Source: an uncultured Gammaproteobacteria bacterium
GTDB taxonomy: Bacteria; Pseudomonadota; Gammaproteobacteria; Nitrosococcales; Methylophagaceae
NCBI GenBank assembly: GCA_905479985.1
Contig: CAJQOM010000024.1
Location: 1 to 64,000 of the forward strand
Length of the DNA stretch: 64,000 nucleotides
Direction: 5' to 3'
Shown here: piece after piece, positions 9,622 to 19,795 of the stretch
Position numbering within the stretch: the stretch's first letter is position 1
Layout of the letters: each line of letters begins with the position of its first letter
Position numbers and translations under genes: made by a program
Notes under the pieces: generated by a model
What the model was told of the DNA's origin: nothing
What the model saw: only the letters and a program-made list of their open reading frames with translations
Databases searched by the model: none

Positions 9622-11319
9622 CTAATGTGAAACCCGTTTATATTCGCGATACTCTGGTAACCAAAACTGCGCTGTTATCGCAGCCCTTAAAGCCTCATCC
9701 GTCATTGATTCTGCCAAACCTTGCTCAAAAGCAACTTGGCTAACTGCAAAAGCAATCTCTTTACTCAATTGTCCAATATCGGCCAATTTAGGTAACAAAG
9801 CATCCTGTTTGTTGATAGCTGCAGGTGATGCCTTTGCTAATACTTCGCTCGCGACCACCAACATCTCATCACTAATATGGCGAATTTTAGCGGCAACCAC
9901 AGCCAAGCCAAACCCCGGGAATATATAACTATTATTACATTGCGGAATAATATAACGTTGACCATCATAATTTACCGGTTTAAACGGGCTACCCGTTGCC
10001 ACAATCGCTTGGCCTTTTGACCAATTAAGCAATTGTTCAGGTGTTGCTTCAATCTGTTTAGACGGATTACTCAACGGCAAAATAATAGGTGCTTCGCATT
10101 CGGATAACATCGCTTCAACGATCGACTGCGTGAATAACCCTCCTTGGCCAGACACACCAATCAAAATGGTCGGCTTCGCGAAGCGAACTGTCTCTTCTAG
10201 TGATGGGTACAATTCATCCAAATCCCAATCAGCAATATGACTTGGGTCCTTAGACAGTGGAAATTGGAAATCTAAAATAGAGGACATCGATGAGACTAAT
10301 AAGCCATCTCGGTCAACCATAAAGACTTGGCTTCTCGCCTGTAATTCTGACAGCCCTTCGGCACACATTTGCGTGATGATTTGTTCAGCAATCCCACAAC
10401 CCGCAGAACCAGCGCCCGCAAACACGACCGTTTGTTGACTCAATGCCGTATTTTGTACTCGACAAGCAGCTAATAAAGTCCCCACTGTCACCACTGCCGT
10501 ACCTTGAATATCATCATTAAAACAGCAAACCTCATTGCGATAACGATTTAATAGCGGCAAAGCATTGGTCTGATTAAAATCTTCGAACTGCAATAGCACT
10601 TGAGGCCAACGGCGCTTCACAGCTTGAATAAATAAATCTAAAAATTCGTCATATTGATCTTGCTCAATTCGTGGATGGTGCCAACCCATATAATGTGGAT
10701 CATCTAACAAACTCTGATTATTGGTCCCAACATCCAACATAATTGGCAAAGTATAAGCCGGGCTAATCCCACCACAAGCGGTATACAAAGATAATTTACC
10801 AATCGGAATTCCCATTCCGCCAATGCCTTGATCGCCCAAACCTAAAATACGGCTGCCATCCGTCACAACAATGACTTTTATATTTTTCTTCGTGACATTC
10901 GCTAACATCTCATCAATGTCATGCCGATCGGGGTAAGCAATAAACAAACCGCGCGCACGACGATAAATTTCCGAAAATCGTTCACAAGCATCGCCGACCG
11001 TCGGCGTATAGATGATCGGCATCATCTCTTCTATATGCGCATTCACGAGCCGGTAAAATAAGGTTTCATTACTATCTTGCGTGGCACGAAGATAAATATG
11101 CTTATTAATCGGCTCATCAAAGCTCGAGTATTGCTGATAAGCACGTTCTACCTGCTGCTCTATTGTTTCGTAGCGCTTCGGCAACAACCCTAGTAACCCA
11201 AAGGCTTCACGCTCTTCGCGTGAAAAGGCACACCCTTTATTAAGCAAAGAAATATTAAGTAGTGTTGGTCCAGAATAAGGTAAGAATATCGGCTTTTTTT
11301 GTTCCATTTTCTCAGTCAT
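9622..11319 (-). CDS. maeA: NAD-dependent malic enzyme
   Basis: Oxidative decarboxylation of malate to pyruvate and CO2 with reduction of NAD. At 565 residues it matches the long MaeA/SfcA class rather than the phosphotransacetylase-fused MaeB. Visible motifs are [10 protein letters not shown] with the catalytic tyrosine, [17 protein letters not shown] with the catalytic lysine, the metal-binding FEDF and NDDIQGT, and the dinucleotide loop GAGSAG. It begins just after the terminator of the suf operon and so probably has its own promoter. The enzyme links the TCA cycle to pyruvate, which suits growth on C4 acids or reverse anaplerosis. Confidence 0.95.
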   Translation of the reverse strand: MTEKMEQKKPIFLPYSGPTLLNISLLNKGCAFSREEREAFGLLGLLPKRYETIEQQVERAYQQYSSFDEPINKHIYLRATQDSNETLFYRLVNAHIEEMMPIIYTPTVGDACERFSEIYRRARGLFIAYPDRHDIDEMLANVTKKNIKVIVVTDGSRILGLGDQGIGGMGIPIGKLSLYTACGGISPAYTLPIMLDVGTNNQSLLDDPHYMGWHHPRIEQDQYDEFLDLFIQAVKRRWPQVLLQFEDFNQTNALPLLNRYRNEVCCFNDDIQGTAVVTVGTLLAACRVQNTALSQQTVVFAGAGSAGCGIAEQIITQMCAEGLSELQARSQVFMVDRDGLLVSSMSSILDFQFPLSKDPSHIADWDLDELYPSLEETVRFAKPTILIGVSGQGGLFTQSIVEAMLSECEAPIILPLSNPSKQIEATPEQLLNWSKGQAIVATGSPFKPVNYDGQRYIIPQCNNSYIFPGFGLAVVAAKIRHISDEMLVVASEVLAKASPAAINKQDALLPKLADIGQLSKEIAFAVSQVAFEQGLAESMTDEALRAAITAQFWLPEYREYKRVSH

Positions 11320-11333
11320 CTTCGCAATTTAAT

Positions 11334-11366
11334 AAACAAAAAAGCCAACATGACGTTGGCTAAAAT
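11334..11366 (-). terminator. terminator of the suf operon
   Basis: AGCCAAC at 11343-11349 pairs with GTTGGCT at 11355-11361 around a five-base loop. On the minus strand it is followed by TTTTTGTTTATT. It lies between sufT and malic enzyme. Confidence 0.75.
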
Positions 11367-11416
11367 TAAGTGGGTTCGTGAGAACCAAATTCAAAAAGAA
11401 AACGATGTCATAACGC

Positions 11417-11749
11417 CTAAAAGAAACCCAATTGTAACTGCGCCGCTTCCGACATCATATCCTTCGTCCATGTCGGATCCCAAACAACCTCAACATGCGC
11501 TTCACCGACACCTGGTACCGAACCAACCTTCTCTTCGATTTCACCCGGAAAGGTTTGAGCAACGGGACAACCTGGCGCAGTTAACGTCATTTTAATATCA
11601 ACGACAAACGACTCACTGATATCAATCACATAAATTAAACCCAATTCATAAATATTCACCGGAATCTCAGGATCATAAATCGTTTTTAACATATCGATGA
11701 CATCTTCTTTTAACTCTGCCACACTTGGTTTAACTAACTGTTCACTCAT
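11417..11749 (-). CDS. sufT: SufT, MIP18-family Fe-S maturation factor
   Basis: A 110-residue protein of the DUF59/MIP18 family. The diagnostic segments are YDPEIPVNIYELGLIY, MTLTAPGCP with the conserved cysteine, and WDPTWTKDMMSEAAQLQLG at the C-terminus, the last typical of SufT rather than of PaaD. SufT helps deliver iron-sulfur clusters to target proteins when demand is high. It is the last gene of the suf operon, six bases after sufU, and a terminator follows its stop. Confidence 0.92.
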   Translation of the reverse strand: MSEQLVKPSVAELKEDVIDMLKTIYDPEIPVNIYELGLIYVIDISESFVVDIKMTLTAPGCPVAQTFPGEIEEKVGSVPGVGEAHVEVVWDPTWTKDMMSEAAQLQLGFF

Positions 11750-11755
11750 GATTGC

Positions 11756-12208
11756 TTACTCTGTTGTCACTTGGCCATCGGCATCACTTTCCATTGCAGA
11801 ATGCATGGTATGCCATGATAACGTCGCACATTTAACCCGGGCCGGGAACTCCCGAACGCCCCCTAATACTTCTAATTTCCCCAGTGTCGCCATATCAACT
11901 TCGCCACCAGTCATTTGCTCATGCATCTGCTGATAAATGGCATCAGCCTCTGCAACCGTTTTGCCCTTCAACGCTTCGGTCATCAATGATGCAGAAGCAA
12001 CAGAAATCGCACAACCACTGCCCTGAAAACTAACATCTTCAATCACATCACCATTGAGCTTTACATACACCACCAAAGTATCACCACACAATGGGTTATT
12101 ACCGTGGGCAAGATGATTAGCATCAGCCATATCACGGAAATTACGTGGCTTTTTATTGTGATCCATGATCACCTGTTGATAAAGATCTCTTAAATCAGCA
12201 CCACTCAT
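11756..12208 (-). CDS. sufU: SufU, zinc-dependent sulfurtransferase / scaffold-like protein
   Basis: A 150-residue IscU-fold protein of the SufU subgroup. Metal ligands are at Cys41 (NPLCGD), Asp43, Cys66 (GSGCAIS) and Cys127 (VKCATL), and the SufU-specific insertion of about 20 residues before the last cysteine is present. In Firmicutes SufU takes persulfide sulfur from SufS; here it replaces the SufE and SufA found in enterobacterial suf operons, neither of which is present. Its ATG overlaps the sufS stop by one base (TAATG). Confidence 0.93.
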   Translation of the reverse strand: MSGADLRDLYQQVIMDHNKKPRNFRDMADANHLAHGNNPLCGDTLVVYVKLNGDVIEDVSFQGSGCAISVASASLMTEALKGKTVAEADAIYQQMHEQMTGGEVDMATLGKLEVLGGVREFPARVKCATLSWHTMHSAMESDADGQVTTE

Positions 12209-13431
12209 TACGCAAATAGCTCCTGTACTTTTTGAATGGCGCCAACTAATGCATCGACTTCATCCATCGTATTATAAAAAGCGAAAGAAGCACGCGCCGT
12301 CGCTGGAATACCAAAAAACTGCATTACTGGTTGAGCACAATGATGACCGGTCCGTATTGCGACACCTTGTTGGTCAAAAATCGTCCCAACATCATGTGGA
12401 TGGACACCATCAATCATAAAAGACAACACACTGGCCTTTTGATCTGATGTTCCAATAATGCGAAGCCCTTCAAGCCCACCGACTTGCGCTGTCGCATACA
12501 TCAATAATTCATGTTCATAGGCAGCCAATTCTGCGATACCGACAGATTGCATATAATCAATGGCAGCGCCTAGGCCAATCGCACCTGAAATATTAGGCGT
12601 ACCCGCTTCAAACTTATACGGTAATTCATTGTATAGCGTCTTCTCAAAGCTCACCGACAAAATCATATCGCCGCCGCCTTGCCATGGCACCATCTCTTCT
12701 AATATCGCTTGCTTCCCATACAAAGCACCGATACCCGTTGGTGCAAACATCTTATGACCAGAAAACACATAAAAGTCACAATCTAAATCTTGTACATCAG
12801 CCGGCATATGCGGGACGGCTTGTGCGCCATCAATTAATACTGGAATGCCCTTGGCATGCGCTTTTTCAGTCATCATTTTAACTGGGTTAATTGTACCCAA
12901 GGCATTGGATACCTGACCCACGGCCATGATTTTAGTTTTCGATGTTAATAAATCATCAAAAGTAGTAAGGTCTAACTCGCCCTTCTCCGTCATCGGAATC
13001 ACAACCAGCTTAGCACCGACTTGATCACACAACATTTGCCAAGGCACAATATTGGCATGATGTTCCATATGACTAATCAAAATCTCATCGCCGGCATGCA
13101 ACATCGGACGCACAAAACTATGGGCCACTAAATTAATCGCTTCCGTCGCACCGCGAACAAACACAATTTCTTTATCAGATTGCGCACTTACAAAGTCACG
13201 GACTTTACTGCGCGCCCCTTCATAAGCATCCGTTGCGCGTTGGCTTAAACGGTGCACACCACGATGGACATTGGCATTATCTTCACGATAATAATCCGCG
13301 ACCGCATCAATCACTTGTACCGGTTTCTGACTAGTCGCTGCATTATCTAAATACGCTAATGGGAAGCCATATATTTCTTGATCAAGAATAGGAAAATCTT
13401 TCCTAATCGCCTGAATATCTAAACCACTCAT
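12208..13431 (-). CDS. sufS: cysteine desulfurase SufS
   Basis: A group II PLP-dependent cysteine desulfurase of 407 residues that makes protein-bound persulfide from cysteine. The PLP lysine is K227 in FSGHKMF and the catalytic cysteine is C365 in RTGHHCAQP, close to the positions in E. coli SufS. The HMEHHANIVPW segment that binds the cofactor is present. Start and stop codons overlap with sufD upstream (TGATG) and sufU downstream (TAATG), so the subunits are translationally coupled. Confidence 0.96.
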   Translation of the reverse strand: MSGLDIQAIRKDFPILDQEIYGFPLAYLDNAATSQKPVQVIDAVADYYREDNANVHRGVHRLSQRATDAYEGARSKVRDFVSAQSDKEIVFVRGATEAINLVAHSFVRPMLHAGDEILISHMEHHANIVPWQMLCDQVGAKLVVIPMTEKGELDLTTFDDLLTSKTKIMAVGQVSNALGTINPVKMMTEKAHAKGIPVLIDGAQAVPHMPADVQDLDCDFYVFSGHKMFAPTGIGALYGKQAILEEMVPWQGGGDMILSVSFEKTLYNELPYKFEAGTPNISGAIGLGAAIDYMQSVGIAELAAYEHELLMYATAQVGGLEGLRIIGTSDQKASVLSFMIDGVHPHDVGTIFDQQGVAIRTGHHCAQPVMQFFGIPATARASFAFYNTMDEVDALVGAIQKVQELFA

Positions 13432-14738
13432 CAGCTTTTCTCACCGCGCGGTAAACGTTGCTCAATCACTGCCGATAAAGCCTGGCGAATCGTCTCAGAA
13501 GGAAGTCGTGCTAAAACATCAACGGCAAAAGCATGCGTTAACAAACTTCTTGCAGTGACGTCATCCAAACCACGTGCCCGCAAGAAAAACAACTGATCCA
13601 TATCCAACTGGCCCACCGTACTACCATGGCCGCATTTCACATCATCAGCATAAATTTCCATTTCAGGCTTAGTATCAATGGCACAGCCGCGAGATAATAA
13701 TAAATTGTGATTATATTGATTAGAGTCCGTTTTTTGAGCATCTTGATGCACAATTACTTTGCCGTTAAACACACCATGGCATTCATCATTTAATACGCCT
13801 TTATACAATTCATTACTCGTTGTATTTGGCACAAGATGATCGATACGTGTGTGTGTATCAGCATGCTGCTCATCATTAAGCAAATACAAACCATCCATCG
13901 TGGTATGAGACTGCTCGCCTTCTAACCGACTATGCACATCATTACGCGACAACTTTCCGCCCAAAGTAATATTCTGGGTATGCCATTGACTACCGGCAGC
14001 TTGTTTCGCTGCTAAAGTCGCAATATGAAAAGCCTGATGTGACTCTTGTTGCAATTTATAATGAAACAATTCAGTCTGTTCAGCCAACACCACTTCACTG
14101 ACTACATTGGTGAAATTAACACCGTCTGTGACACCAACATAATGCTCAACAACGGTCGCTTGTGCATTGACATCCAGTACAATCATATTGCGTAAATGTG
14201 TTGCCAAATCTGCTGTGGCACCGCTGTTAATCACTAATAATTCAATTGGCTTGTCGACCACAGTATCCGCAGCGACATGCACCATCACGCCTTCTTTCAT
14301 CAACAGCGTATTGAGTGCCGTTAAACCCACTTTATCTAAAGCAACTTGTTGACCCAGCTGTTGTTTAACCGAATCTAGAGAGGCTGAAAAAGGACGAACT
14401 GTTAGTCCTACAGGTAAGTCATCTAATTGAGACAAGGTAGCTACATACACACCATCGACAATAACAAGGCGATAAGCATCATCCAATAAAGCCAAATCCT
14501 CAACTTGTGCAGCATCAACAGTCGACTCAACAGCCTGATGTGTAAAAGGATGTTGAGACAGGTTCCATAAACTGGTGTATTTCCAATCTTCTTGCTTCTT
14601 AGCCGGTAAACCCGCAGTCGAAAACTGGGTCAAAGCACGCTGACGCAATGCTTGTAACCAAGGCAAATCTTGACCGGGTAAGTCACTACTCTCTGCCACA
14701 GTGGCAAAGGGCGTCGCTAATTCATTTAACTGTTTCAT
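13431..14738 (-). CDS. sufD: Fe-S cluster assembly protein SufD
   Basis: A 435-residue SufBD-family protein that forms the SufBC2D scaffold with SufB and SufC. The N-terminal region contains the WKYTSLW helix and the core is the right-handed beta-helix. The C-terminal part contains [16 protein letters not shown] and YLRARG-like FFLRARG motifs, which hold the residues used at the SufB-SufD interface. Its ATG overlaps the sufC stop by four bases. Confidence 0.94.
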   Translation of the reverse strand: MKQLNELATPFATVAESSDLPGQDLPWLQALRQRALTQFSTAGLPAKKQEDWKYTSLWNLSQHPFTHQAVESTVDAAQVEDLALLDDAYRLVIVDGVYVATLSQLDDLPVGLTVRPFSASLDSVKQQLGQQVALDKVGLTALNTLLMKEGVMVHVAADTVVDKPIELLVINSGATADLATHLRNMIVLDVNAQATVVEHYVGVTDGVNFTNVVSEVVLAEQTELFHYKLQQESHQAFHIATLAAKQAAGSQWHTQNITLGGKLSRNDVHSRLEGEQSHTTMDGLYLLNDEQHADTHTRIDHLVPNTTSNELYKGVLNDECHGVFNGKVIVHQDAQKTDSNQYNHNLLLSRGCAIDTKPEMEIYADDVKCGHGSTVGQLDMDQLFFLRARGLDDVTARSLLTHAFAVDVLARLPSETIRQALSAVIEQRLPRGEKS

Positions 14739-15490
14739 GCGGCCGGACCTTCAGCATGCACCCAGCTATAGCCTTTTGACTCTAGTTCTTTCGCCAATTC
14801 TTTATCACCTGATTTCACAATCTGACCATCCGATAAAACATGGACAAAATCCGGCACAATATAATCGAGTAGACGTTGATAATGCGTAATCATCACAATA
14901 GAGCGATCAGCTGAACGTAGCGCATTAACCCCTTCAGAAACAGTTTTCAAAGCATCAATGTCCAAGCCAGAATCTGTTTCATCTAAAATGGCTAAAGTTG
15001 GCTCTAATAAGGCCATCTGCAAAATTTCATTGCGTTTTTTCTCACCACCCGAAAAACCTTCATTCACGCCACGATACATAAAATCTTCATCCATCTTGAC
15101 GAGCTTCAACTTCTCTCTGACCAAGGTCAAAAAGTCCATCGCATCTAACTCTTCCAACCCTTGATGTGTACGGACTGCATTTAACGCCGCTTTCAATAAA
15201 TAGATATTACTGACACCTGGAATTTCAACCGGGTATTGAAAAGCTAAAAACACACCACGACGCGCACGCTCTTCTGCTTCTAACGCTAATAAGTCTTCAT
15301 CTTGAAACGTGACAGAACCTTGCGTGATTTCATAACCATCACGTCCAGCCAACACATTGGATAAAGTACTTTTACCTGCGCCATTCGGGCCCATAATCGC
15401 ATGTACTTCGCCCGGTTTAACGGTCAAGTTAATCCCTTTAAGGATATCTTTACCATCAACGCTGGCATGGAGGTTTTTAATTTCTAACAT
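14735..15490 (-). CDS. sufC: Fe-S assembly ATPase SufC
   Basis: A 251-residue ABC-type ATPase that drives conformational change of the SufBCD scaffold. Walker A is GPNGAGKS at 34-41, the ABC signature is [10 protein letters not shown], and the Walker B region reads LDETDSGLD, the SufC-specific form. It has no membrane partner, as expected for this soluble ABC protein. It lies 60 bases after sufB and overlaps sufD by ATGA. Confidence 0.97.
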   Translation of the reverse strand: MLEIKNLHASVDGKDILKGINLTVKPGEVHAIMGPNGAGKSTLSNVLAGRDGYEITQGSVTFQDEDLLALEAEERARRGVFLAFQYPVEIPGVSNIYLLKAALNAVRTHQGLEELDAMDFLTLVREKLKLVKMDEDFMYRGVNEGFSGGEKKRNEILQMALLEPTLAILDETDSGLDIDALKTVSEGVNALRSADRSIVMITHYQRLLDYIVPDFVHVLSDGQIVKSGDKELAKELESKGYSWVHAEGPAA

Positions 15491-15550
15491 GTTTTATCTC
15501 TTTAAATAAATTTCGTCTATAAACGGAACAGCAACCTAGTCGGCGATAAG

Positions 15551-16999
15551 TTAGCCGACAGAGCCTTCGAGTGATAAGCCCAATAAGTTTTGTGCTTCAA
15601 CCGCAAATTCCATCGGTAACTGATGAATTACTTCTTTACAAAAACCATTTACAATCATCGACACGGCATCTTCAAGATCCATCCCACGCTGTTTACAATA
15701 GAACAACTGATCTTCACTGATTTTTGACGTCGACGCTTCATGTTCGACTTGTGCCGTCGGATTCTTCACTTCTATATAAGGGAAAGTGTGTGCCGCACAG
15801 GTATCGCCCATTAATAAAGAATCACATTCGGTATAATTCCGTGCATTCTCTGCATTAGGCCCAATACGGACCAAACCACGATAGGCATTTGACGAACGTC
15901 CCGCCGAAATTCCTTTTGAAATAATCGTCGAGGTCGTATTTTTACCCAAATGAATCATCTTAGTCCCGGTATCCGCTTGCTGCATATTATTAGTGACGGC
16001 AACGGAATAAAACTCACCCGTCGAATTATCTCCTTGTAATATCACGCTCGGGTATTTCCACGTAATCGCCGAACCTGTTTCAACTTGTGTCCAAGACACT
16101 TTTGAACTCTCTCCACGACAAGCAGCGCGTTTCGTCACAAAGTTATAAATACCACCTTTGCCATTTTCATCACCCGGGTACCAATTCTGTACTGTTGAGT
16201 ATTTAATCTCGGCACGATCCATTGCCACCAATTCAACCACCGCAGCATGCAATTGATTTTCATCACGCATCGGTGCAGTACAGCCTTCCAAATAACTCAC
16301 ATGCGAATCATCATCAGCAATAATCAATGTCCGCTCAAACTGTCCTGTATTCGCAGCATTAATCCGGAAATAGGTCGACAGTTCCATCGGGCAACGAACG
16401 CCTTTCGGAATATAAACAAATGAGCCATCACTAAACACGGCTGAATTCAATGCCGCATAATAATTATCACGGTATGACACCACACTACCGAGATACTTTT
16501 TCAGTAATTCAGGGTGTTGTTTAACCGCTTTCGAAAACGGCATAAACAAAATGCCTTCTTCGGCCAATTTATCTTGGAATGTATTCGCCACAGAGACACT
16601 ATCAAATACTGCATCAACCGCCACGCCCGCTAAACGAGCCCGCTCTTCCAAAGGCACACCCAATTTCTCATAGGTACGTAACAACTCAGGATCAACTTCA
16701 TCCAAGCTTTTTGGCCCATCTTTTTTATCTTTCGGCGCAGAATAATAACTGATCGCCTGATAATCAATTTCTGGATAGTTGACATGCGCCCATTCCGGCG
16801 TCTCTAATGTTAGCCAGTGACGATACGCTTCCAACCGCCACTCTAATAAGAATTCAGGTTCGCCTTTAATGCGAGAAATCTCACGAACCGTCTCTTCGCT
16901 TAAACCTGGCGGCAAACTATCGGACTCAATCTCCGTCACAAAGCCAGCTGAATACTCACTCGGTACGAACTCTTCTATTTGTTGTTTTTGTTCAGCCAT
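15551..16999 (-). CDS. sufB: Fe-S cluster scaffold SufB
   Basis: A 482-residue scaffold subunit on which the nascent cluster is built. It shows the [26 protein letters not shown] and [19 protein letters not shown] segments of SufB, and the C-terminal [21 protein letters not shown] that contains the conserved cluster or persulfide region. The start [11 protein letters not shown] is preferred, with GGTGAG just upstream; an ATG four codons earlier is possible. It overlaps the regulator gene by eight bases. Confidence 0.96.
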   Translation of the reverse strand: MAEQKQQIEEFVPSEYSAGFVTEIESDSLPPGLSEETVREISRIKGEPEFLLEWRLEAYRHWLTLETPEWAHVNYPEIDYQAISYYSAPKDKKDGPKSLDEVDPELLRTYEKLGVPLEERARLAGVAVDAVFDSVSVANTFQDKLAEEGILFMPFSKAVKQHPELLKKYLGSVVSYRDNYYAALNSAVFSDGSFVYIPKGVRCPMELSTYFRINAANTGQFERTLIIADDDSHVSYLEGCTAPMRDENQLHAAVVELVAMDRAEIKYSTVQNWYPGDENGKGGIYNFVTKRAACRGESSKVSWTQVETGSAITWKYPSVILQGDNSTGEFYSVAVTNNMQQADTGTKMIHLGKNTTSTIISKGISAGRSSNAYRGLVRIGPNAENARNYTECDSLLMGDTCAAHTFPYIEVKNPTAQVEHEASTSKISEDQLFYCKQRGMDLEDAVSMIVNGFCKEVIHQLPMEFAVEAQNLLGLSLEGSVG

Positions 17000-17486
17000 G
17001 GATCTCACCATCCTGTTTTGTCGCTGTATCTCTCTGCTGTGCAGAAGGATAAAAATGAATCGGGCTCACACCATTAACATGGGTTTGTTGCACCAACATA
17101 TCGGATAACTTCACTTCGTCTAACGCGTGATACACAGCACTGTTAATCCGTTCCCAGTTGGTTTGCACAACACAATGTACTTCTTGGTCACAATGACTTT
17201 CTTCACTAACACATTCTGTCAAAGCTATCGGTCCCTCAATGGCAGTAATGACTTCAGCAATTGAAATCACATTTGCTGCTTTAGCCAAACTATAACCGCC
17301 ATGAACACCCCGTTCAGAGTTTAATAAACCGCTCTGAGATAACGCCTTAAGCACTTTTCTCACTGTCGGCAATGGCACACGAACAGCATCCGCTAAAGTA
17401 TGTGCATTGTGGTGTAACCTTGTATTTTCAGCCAGGTAACTCATCAAGACGATACCGTAATCTGTCAATTTTCCCATGCGTAACAT
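16992..17486 (-). CDS. Rrf2-family Fe-S regulator of the suf operon
   Basis: A 164-residue IscR-like repressor. The N-terminal winged helix reads [17 protein letters not shown], with a recognition region [19 protein letters not shown] and wing [11 protein letters not shown]. Three cysteines, C92, C99 and C105, form a probable cluster-binding site; their spacing (CX6CX5C) fits the SUF-specific subgroup of Rrf2 regulators. It is the first gene of the suf operon and has a strong AGGAGG seven bases before its ATG. It should sense cluster status and control its own operon; a dyad in the promoter spacer is a candidate site. Confidence 0.92.
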   Translation of the reverse strand: MLRMGKLTDYGIVLMSYLAENTRLHHNAHTLADAVRVPLPTVRKVLKALSQSGLLNSERGVHGGYSLAKAANVISIAEVITAIEGPIALTECVSEESHCDQEVHCVVQTNWERINSAVYHALDEVKLSDMLVQQTHVNGVSPIHFYPSAQQRDTATKQDGEIHG

Positions 17487-17510
17487 GTCAGGCCCTCCTA
17501 ATATGAGACC

Positions 17511-17539
17511 ATTATAGTCCCAATTAGGTCATTAACCAA
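17511..17539 (-). promoter_or_regulatory. suf operon promoter with dyad in the spacer
   Basis: On the minus strand TTGGTT (-35, 17534-17539) and a perfect TATAAT (-10, 17511-17516) are 17 bases apart. The spacer at 17517-17530 is a dyad of the form GnCCnAATTnGGnC, ten of fourteen positions symmetric. That position would let a dimeric repressor such as the adjacent Rrf2 protein block RNA polymerase. It is not a clean match to the E. coli IscR type 1 site. Confidence 0.7.
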
Positions 17540-17605
17540 GTTGCAGGCAGGGTTATTTCTCAACCAACTTTGTGAGAGAATAGCCGCGATGAACTTTTTG
17601 CCTTG

Positions 17606-17634
17606 TTGCCTGACTAAGCAACACACCATATTAA
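17606..17634 (+). promoter_or_regulatory. promoter of the FKBP gene
   Basis: TTGCCT at 17606-17611 and TATTAA at 17629-17634 are 17 bases apart, 34 bases before the start codon. It is divergent from the suf promoter. Confidence 0.5.
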
Positions 17635-17667
17635 ATTATCATTTACATAACCTAGGGAAGCTTCCAC

Positions 17668-18369
17668 ATGAAACTCAAAACGCTCGTACTTTTGCCATTA
17701 TTATTAGCGGCGCCGACCATCGTTAGTGCAGCTGACGTCAAAACGGACAAACAAAAACTGAGCTACATCTTTGGCGTACAAGTTGGTCAAGGTCTTAAAG
17801 CAGAAGGCATTGAATTAGAAATGGATGCTTTTTCAGCCGGCATCACAGATATGATGGAAGGCAATAAGCCAAAAATTGATCAAGCGACTGCTCAAAAACT
17901 AGTCCAAGACTATCAACAGAAAAAACAAGCTAAAATGGCAGAAACAGCGGCCAAAAAACAAAAACAAGCCGATGCTTTCCTTGCTAAAAATGCCAAAGAA
18001 AAAGGCGTTGTCGTCACAGCAACCGGCTTGCAATACAAAGTCCTTGAACAAGGCAAAGGCAAATCACCTACATCGGAAGACAAAGTCGTTGCTCATTACA
18101 CTGGCAAGTTATTAGACGGTACTGTATTTGATAGCTCTGTTGAACGTGGCGAACCCGCCACCTTCCCAGTCTCTGGTGTGATCAAAGGTTGGCAAGAAGC
18201 CTTACCAATGATGAAAGAAGGTGCCAAATGGCAATTAGTGATTCCTGCTAACCTCGCCTACGGCGACCGCGGTATCGGTAACATCATTGGTCCAAACGAA
18301 ACATTAATGTTTGATATTGAATTAGTATCAATCGAAACGGCTGACGCGACAAAAGCCATCAAAAAATAA
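17668..18369 (+). CDS. periplasmic FKBP-type peptidyl-prolyl isomerase
   Basis: A 233-residue protein with a Sec signal peptide (cleavage near SAA at 21-22). An N-terminal helical dimerisation region (LSYIFGVQVGQGL, then a Lys/Gln-rich long helix) precedes a C-terminal FKBP domain (about 110-225). The domain shows VVAHYTGKLLDGTVFDSS, VIKGWQEALPMMKEG and IPANLAYGDRG, with the usual active-site aromatic and aspartate residues. This is the FkpA/Mip architecture: a homodimeric chaperone and isomerase for periplasmic protein folding. FkpA and Mip cannot be separated from sequence alone. It is a single-gene unit ending in a strong terminator. Confidence 0.93.
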   Translation: MKLKTLVLLPLLLAAPTIVSAADVKTDKQKLSYIFGVQVGQGLKAEGIELEMDAFSAGITDMMEGNKPKIDQATAQKLVQDYQQKKQAKMAETAAKKQKQADAFLAKNAKEKGVVVTATGLQYKVLEQGKGKSPTSEDKVVAHYTGKLLDGTVFDSSVERGEPATFPVSGVIKGWQEALPMMKEGAKWQLVIPANLAYGDRGIGNIIGPNETLMFDIELVSIETADATKAIKK

Positions 18370-18386
18370 TCTCGAACACAGCAATT

Positions 18387-18424
18387 AAAAAGGCCATATC
18401 TATTTTAGATATGGCCTTTTTGTT
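18387..18424. terminator. strong bidirectional terminator
   Basis: A 16-base perfect stem, 18387-18402 with 18406-18421, has a three-base loop. The outer pairs are A and T runs on both sides, so it serves the FKBP gene and, on the other strand, the OsmC gene. Confidence 0.92.
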
Positions 18425-18492
18425 TCTAACGTATTAAAAAATAAGCATCAATTTACAATCAAGCTGGTTGCCCCTTGATTTTCGTAGTTAGC

Positions 18493-18936
18493 TTAAACAG
18501 CTGTCATCGAAATAGTAACCGGTGTCGCATTAGTAATATTGTCACTAACAGGACATCTGGCTTCGACGGCTGCTAGCAACTGGGCAATTTGATCAGCTGA
18601 TGCACTACTTTTGACTTCAATTCCGATCGCGATTTCTTGGTAGCCCGCGCGAACACTCATATCCGCACCTGAAAATTTTGAAGGATCCAACTTACCCGTG
18701 ATATTGATTTCAGTACCGTCAACGGGAATACCCATTTCATTTGCAATAAAGAAGGTCATAAAATTTAAGCAACCACCGTGTGCAGCAAGAATAAAATCTA
18801 AGGGGTTCGGTGCACCATTTGTACCACCTAACTCTTCAGGCTCGTCCATGAATATTTTAAAAGCATTGGCACTTGTAACACTATGCGCCATTGATTCACC
18901 GACTGTTTTGACCTTTCCGACATAAGATGCTGACAT
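18493..18936 (-). CDS. OsmC/Ohr-family protein
   Basis: A 147-residue OsmC-fold protein. Members are thiol peroxidases that reduce organic hydroperoxides with two conserved cysteines; here Cys56 lies in AAHGGCLNF and Cys128 in ARCPVSDN, both in the expected contexts. The start is fixed by GAGGAG ahead of the ATG at 18936; the open frame upstream to 19128 lacks family character. It belongs to the broad OsmC group rather than to classical Ohr, so the substrate is not certain. Confidence 0.9.
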   Translation of the reverse strand: MSASYVGKVKTVGESMAHSVTSANAFKIFMDEPEELGGTNGAPNPLDFILAAHGGCLNFMTFFIANEMGIPVDGTEINITGKLDPSKFSGADMSVRAGYQEIAIGIEVKSSASADQIAQLLAAVEARCPVSDNITNATPVTISMTAV

Positions 18937-19432
18937 GGTTATCTCCTCAGATATTAAAAGCAATAAAATTACTTGAACATCGACAGTACGCTTAAAGAAG
19001 CAGGCAATATATAGGTAATAGTACGGACATAAATGATGCGATAAAACGAACAAAATCAGTAACTTCCTGTTCTGTTCCTGAGCACTCGATTTACGAAGCG
19101 ACAAGCGATATAGCATCCCCAAAATCAAAAGAAATGCTAGGTTTATTTTTCGCCTTTCGAGCTACCCCAGAATGACCTTTCATCAATCACCTTATTCCTA
19201 TTCGTTTATCTTTAAATTATGCAGGAATTTATTGCTCAGAATGATATGGACTCGCAGTCGGTGGCTGAGCATTTCCATTATGGTATGATAAAAATAAGAA
19301 CTTGAACCTCACTGGCCAGATTCAGATGGCGGGATAATCCATAGCCTTACAAATTGATAGCCCTGACTGATGACAGCCTAGATATAGGACTTTTATTAAC
19401 TAGGTTAAAGAATCTGGCATAAAGGCGATAGG
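18937..19432. other. 496-base non-coding stretch
   Basis: It contains the leader and upstream region of the OsmC gene on the minus strand and of the small membrane ORF on the plus strand. I see no RNA gene and no ORF above about 30 codons that looks coding. I could not place a convincing promoter. Confidence 0.4.
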
Positions 19433-19741
19433 GTGAGTAATGTGAAGTTCGTTTATTCTTCAATATCAAATAAACGTTATAAGCAGCTTCGTTCTTTGAA
19501 TCATATTGCTGTTCAAAGCGTTGTGTTTATAGCGGGTGCAGGCACTTCCTGTTTAATTATGATTTTAAGCACGATTCTATTTAGCCGCTGGGATCTCGCT
19601 GCGATCTTTTTACTCGGGCTTGCTCTGACCGCCGTAATCATTATCGCACCAATCCTATTGAATCTTGCATTAGCCACCATTATAAAACGGATAAAATTTG
19701 CTAAGCTTTATAAAAAAGCTTCCAAAAATTCAAGGGGTTAA
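19433..19741 (+). CDS. small hypothetical membrane protein
   Basis: A 102-codon ORF starting at GTG with AAAGG about seven bases upstream. It predicts a basic N-terminus, two hydrophobic helices (about 30-52 and 56-85) and a Lys-rich C-terminus, the topology of a small two-helix inner-membrane protein with both ends inside. I do not recognise the family. Codon use is not strikingly unlike that of the neighbours. It stands alone between an OsmC gene and an HDOD gene, so context gives no function. A decayed fragment of something longer cannot be excluded. Confidence 0.45.
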   Translation: MSNVKFVYSSISNKRYKQLRSLNHIAVQSVVFIAGAGTSCLIMILSTILFSRWDLAAIFLLGLALTAVIIIAPILLNLALATIIKRIKFAKLYKKASKNSRG

Positions 19742-19795
19742 CTAGCTTGGTTGTTATATTCATCCCTTCTCCTATCCCCCATGCGTTGATGATTT

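Noticed and set aside
17511-17539. E. coli-type IscR type 1 site in the suf promoter
   Set aside because: The half-site spacing does not fit the 25-base consensus; only a shorter dyad is supported.
18937-19128. 64-codon upstream extension of the OsmC gene
   Set aside because: A clear Shine-Dalgarno sequence and the family N-terminus fix the start at 18936.
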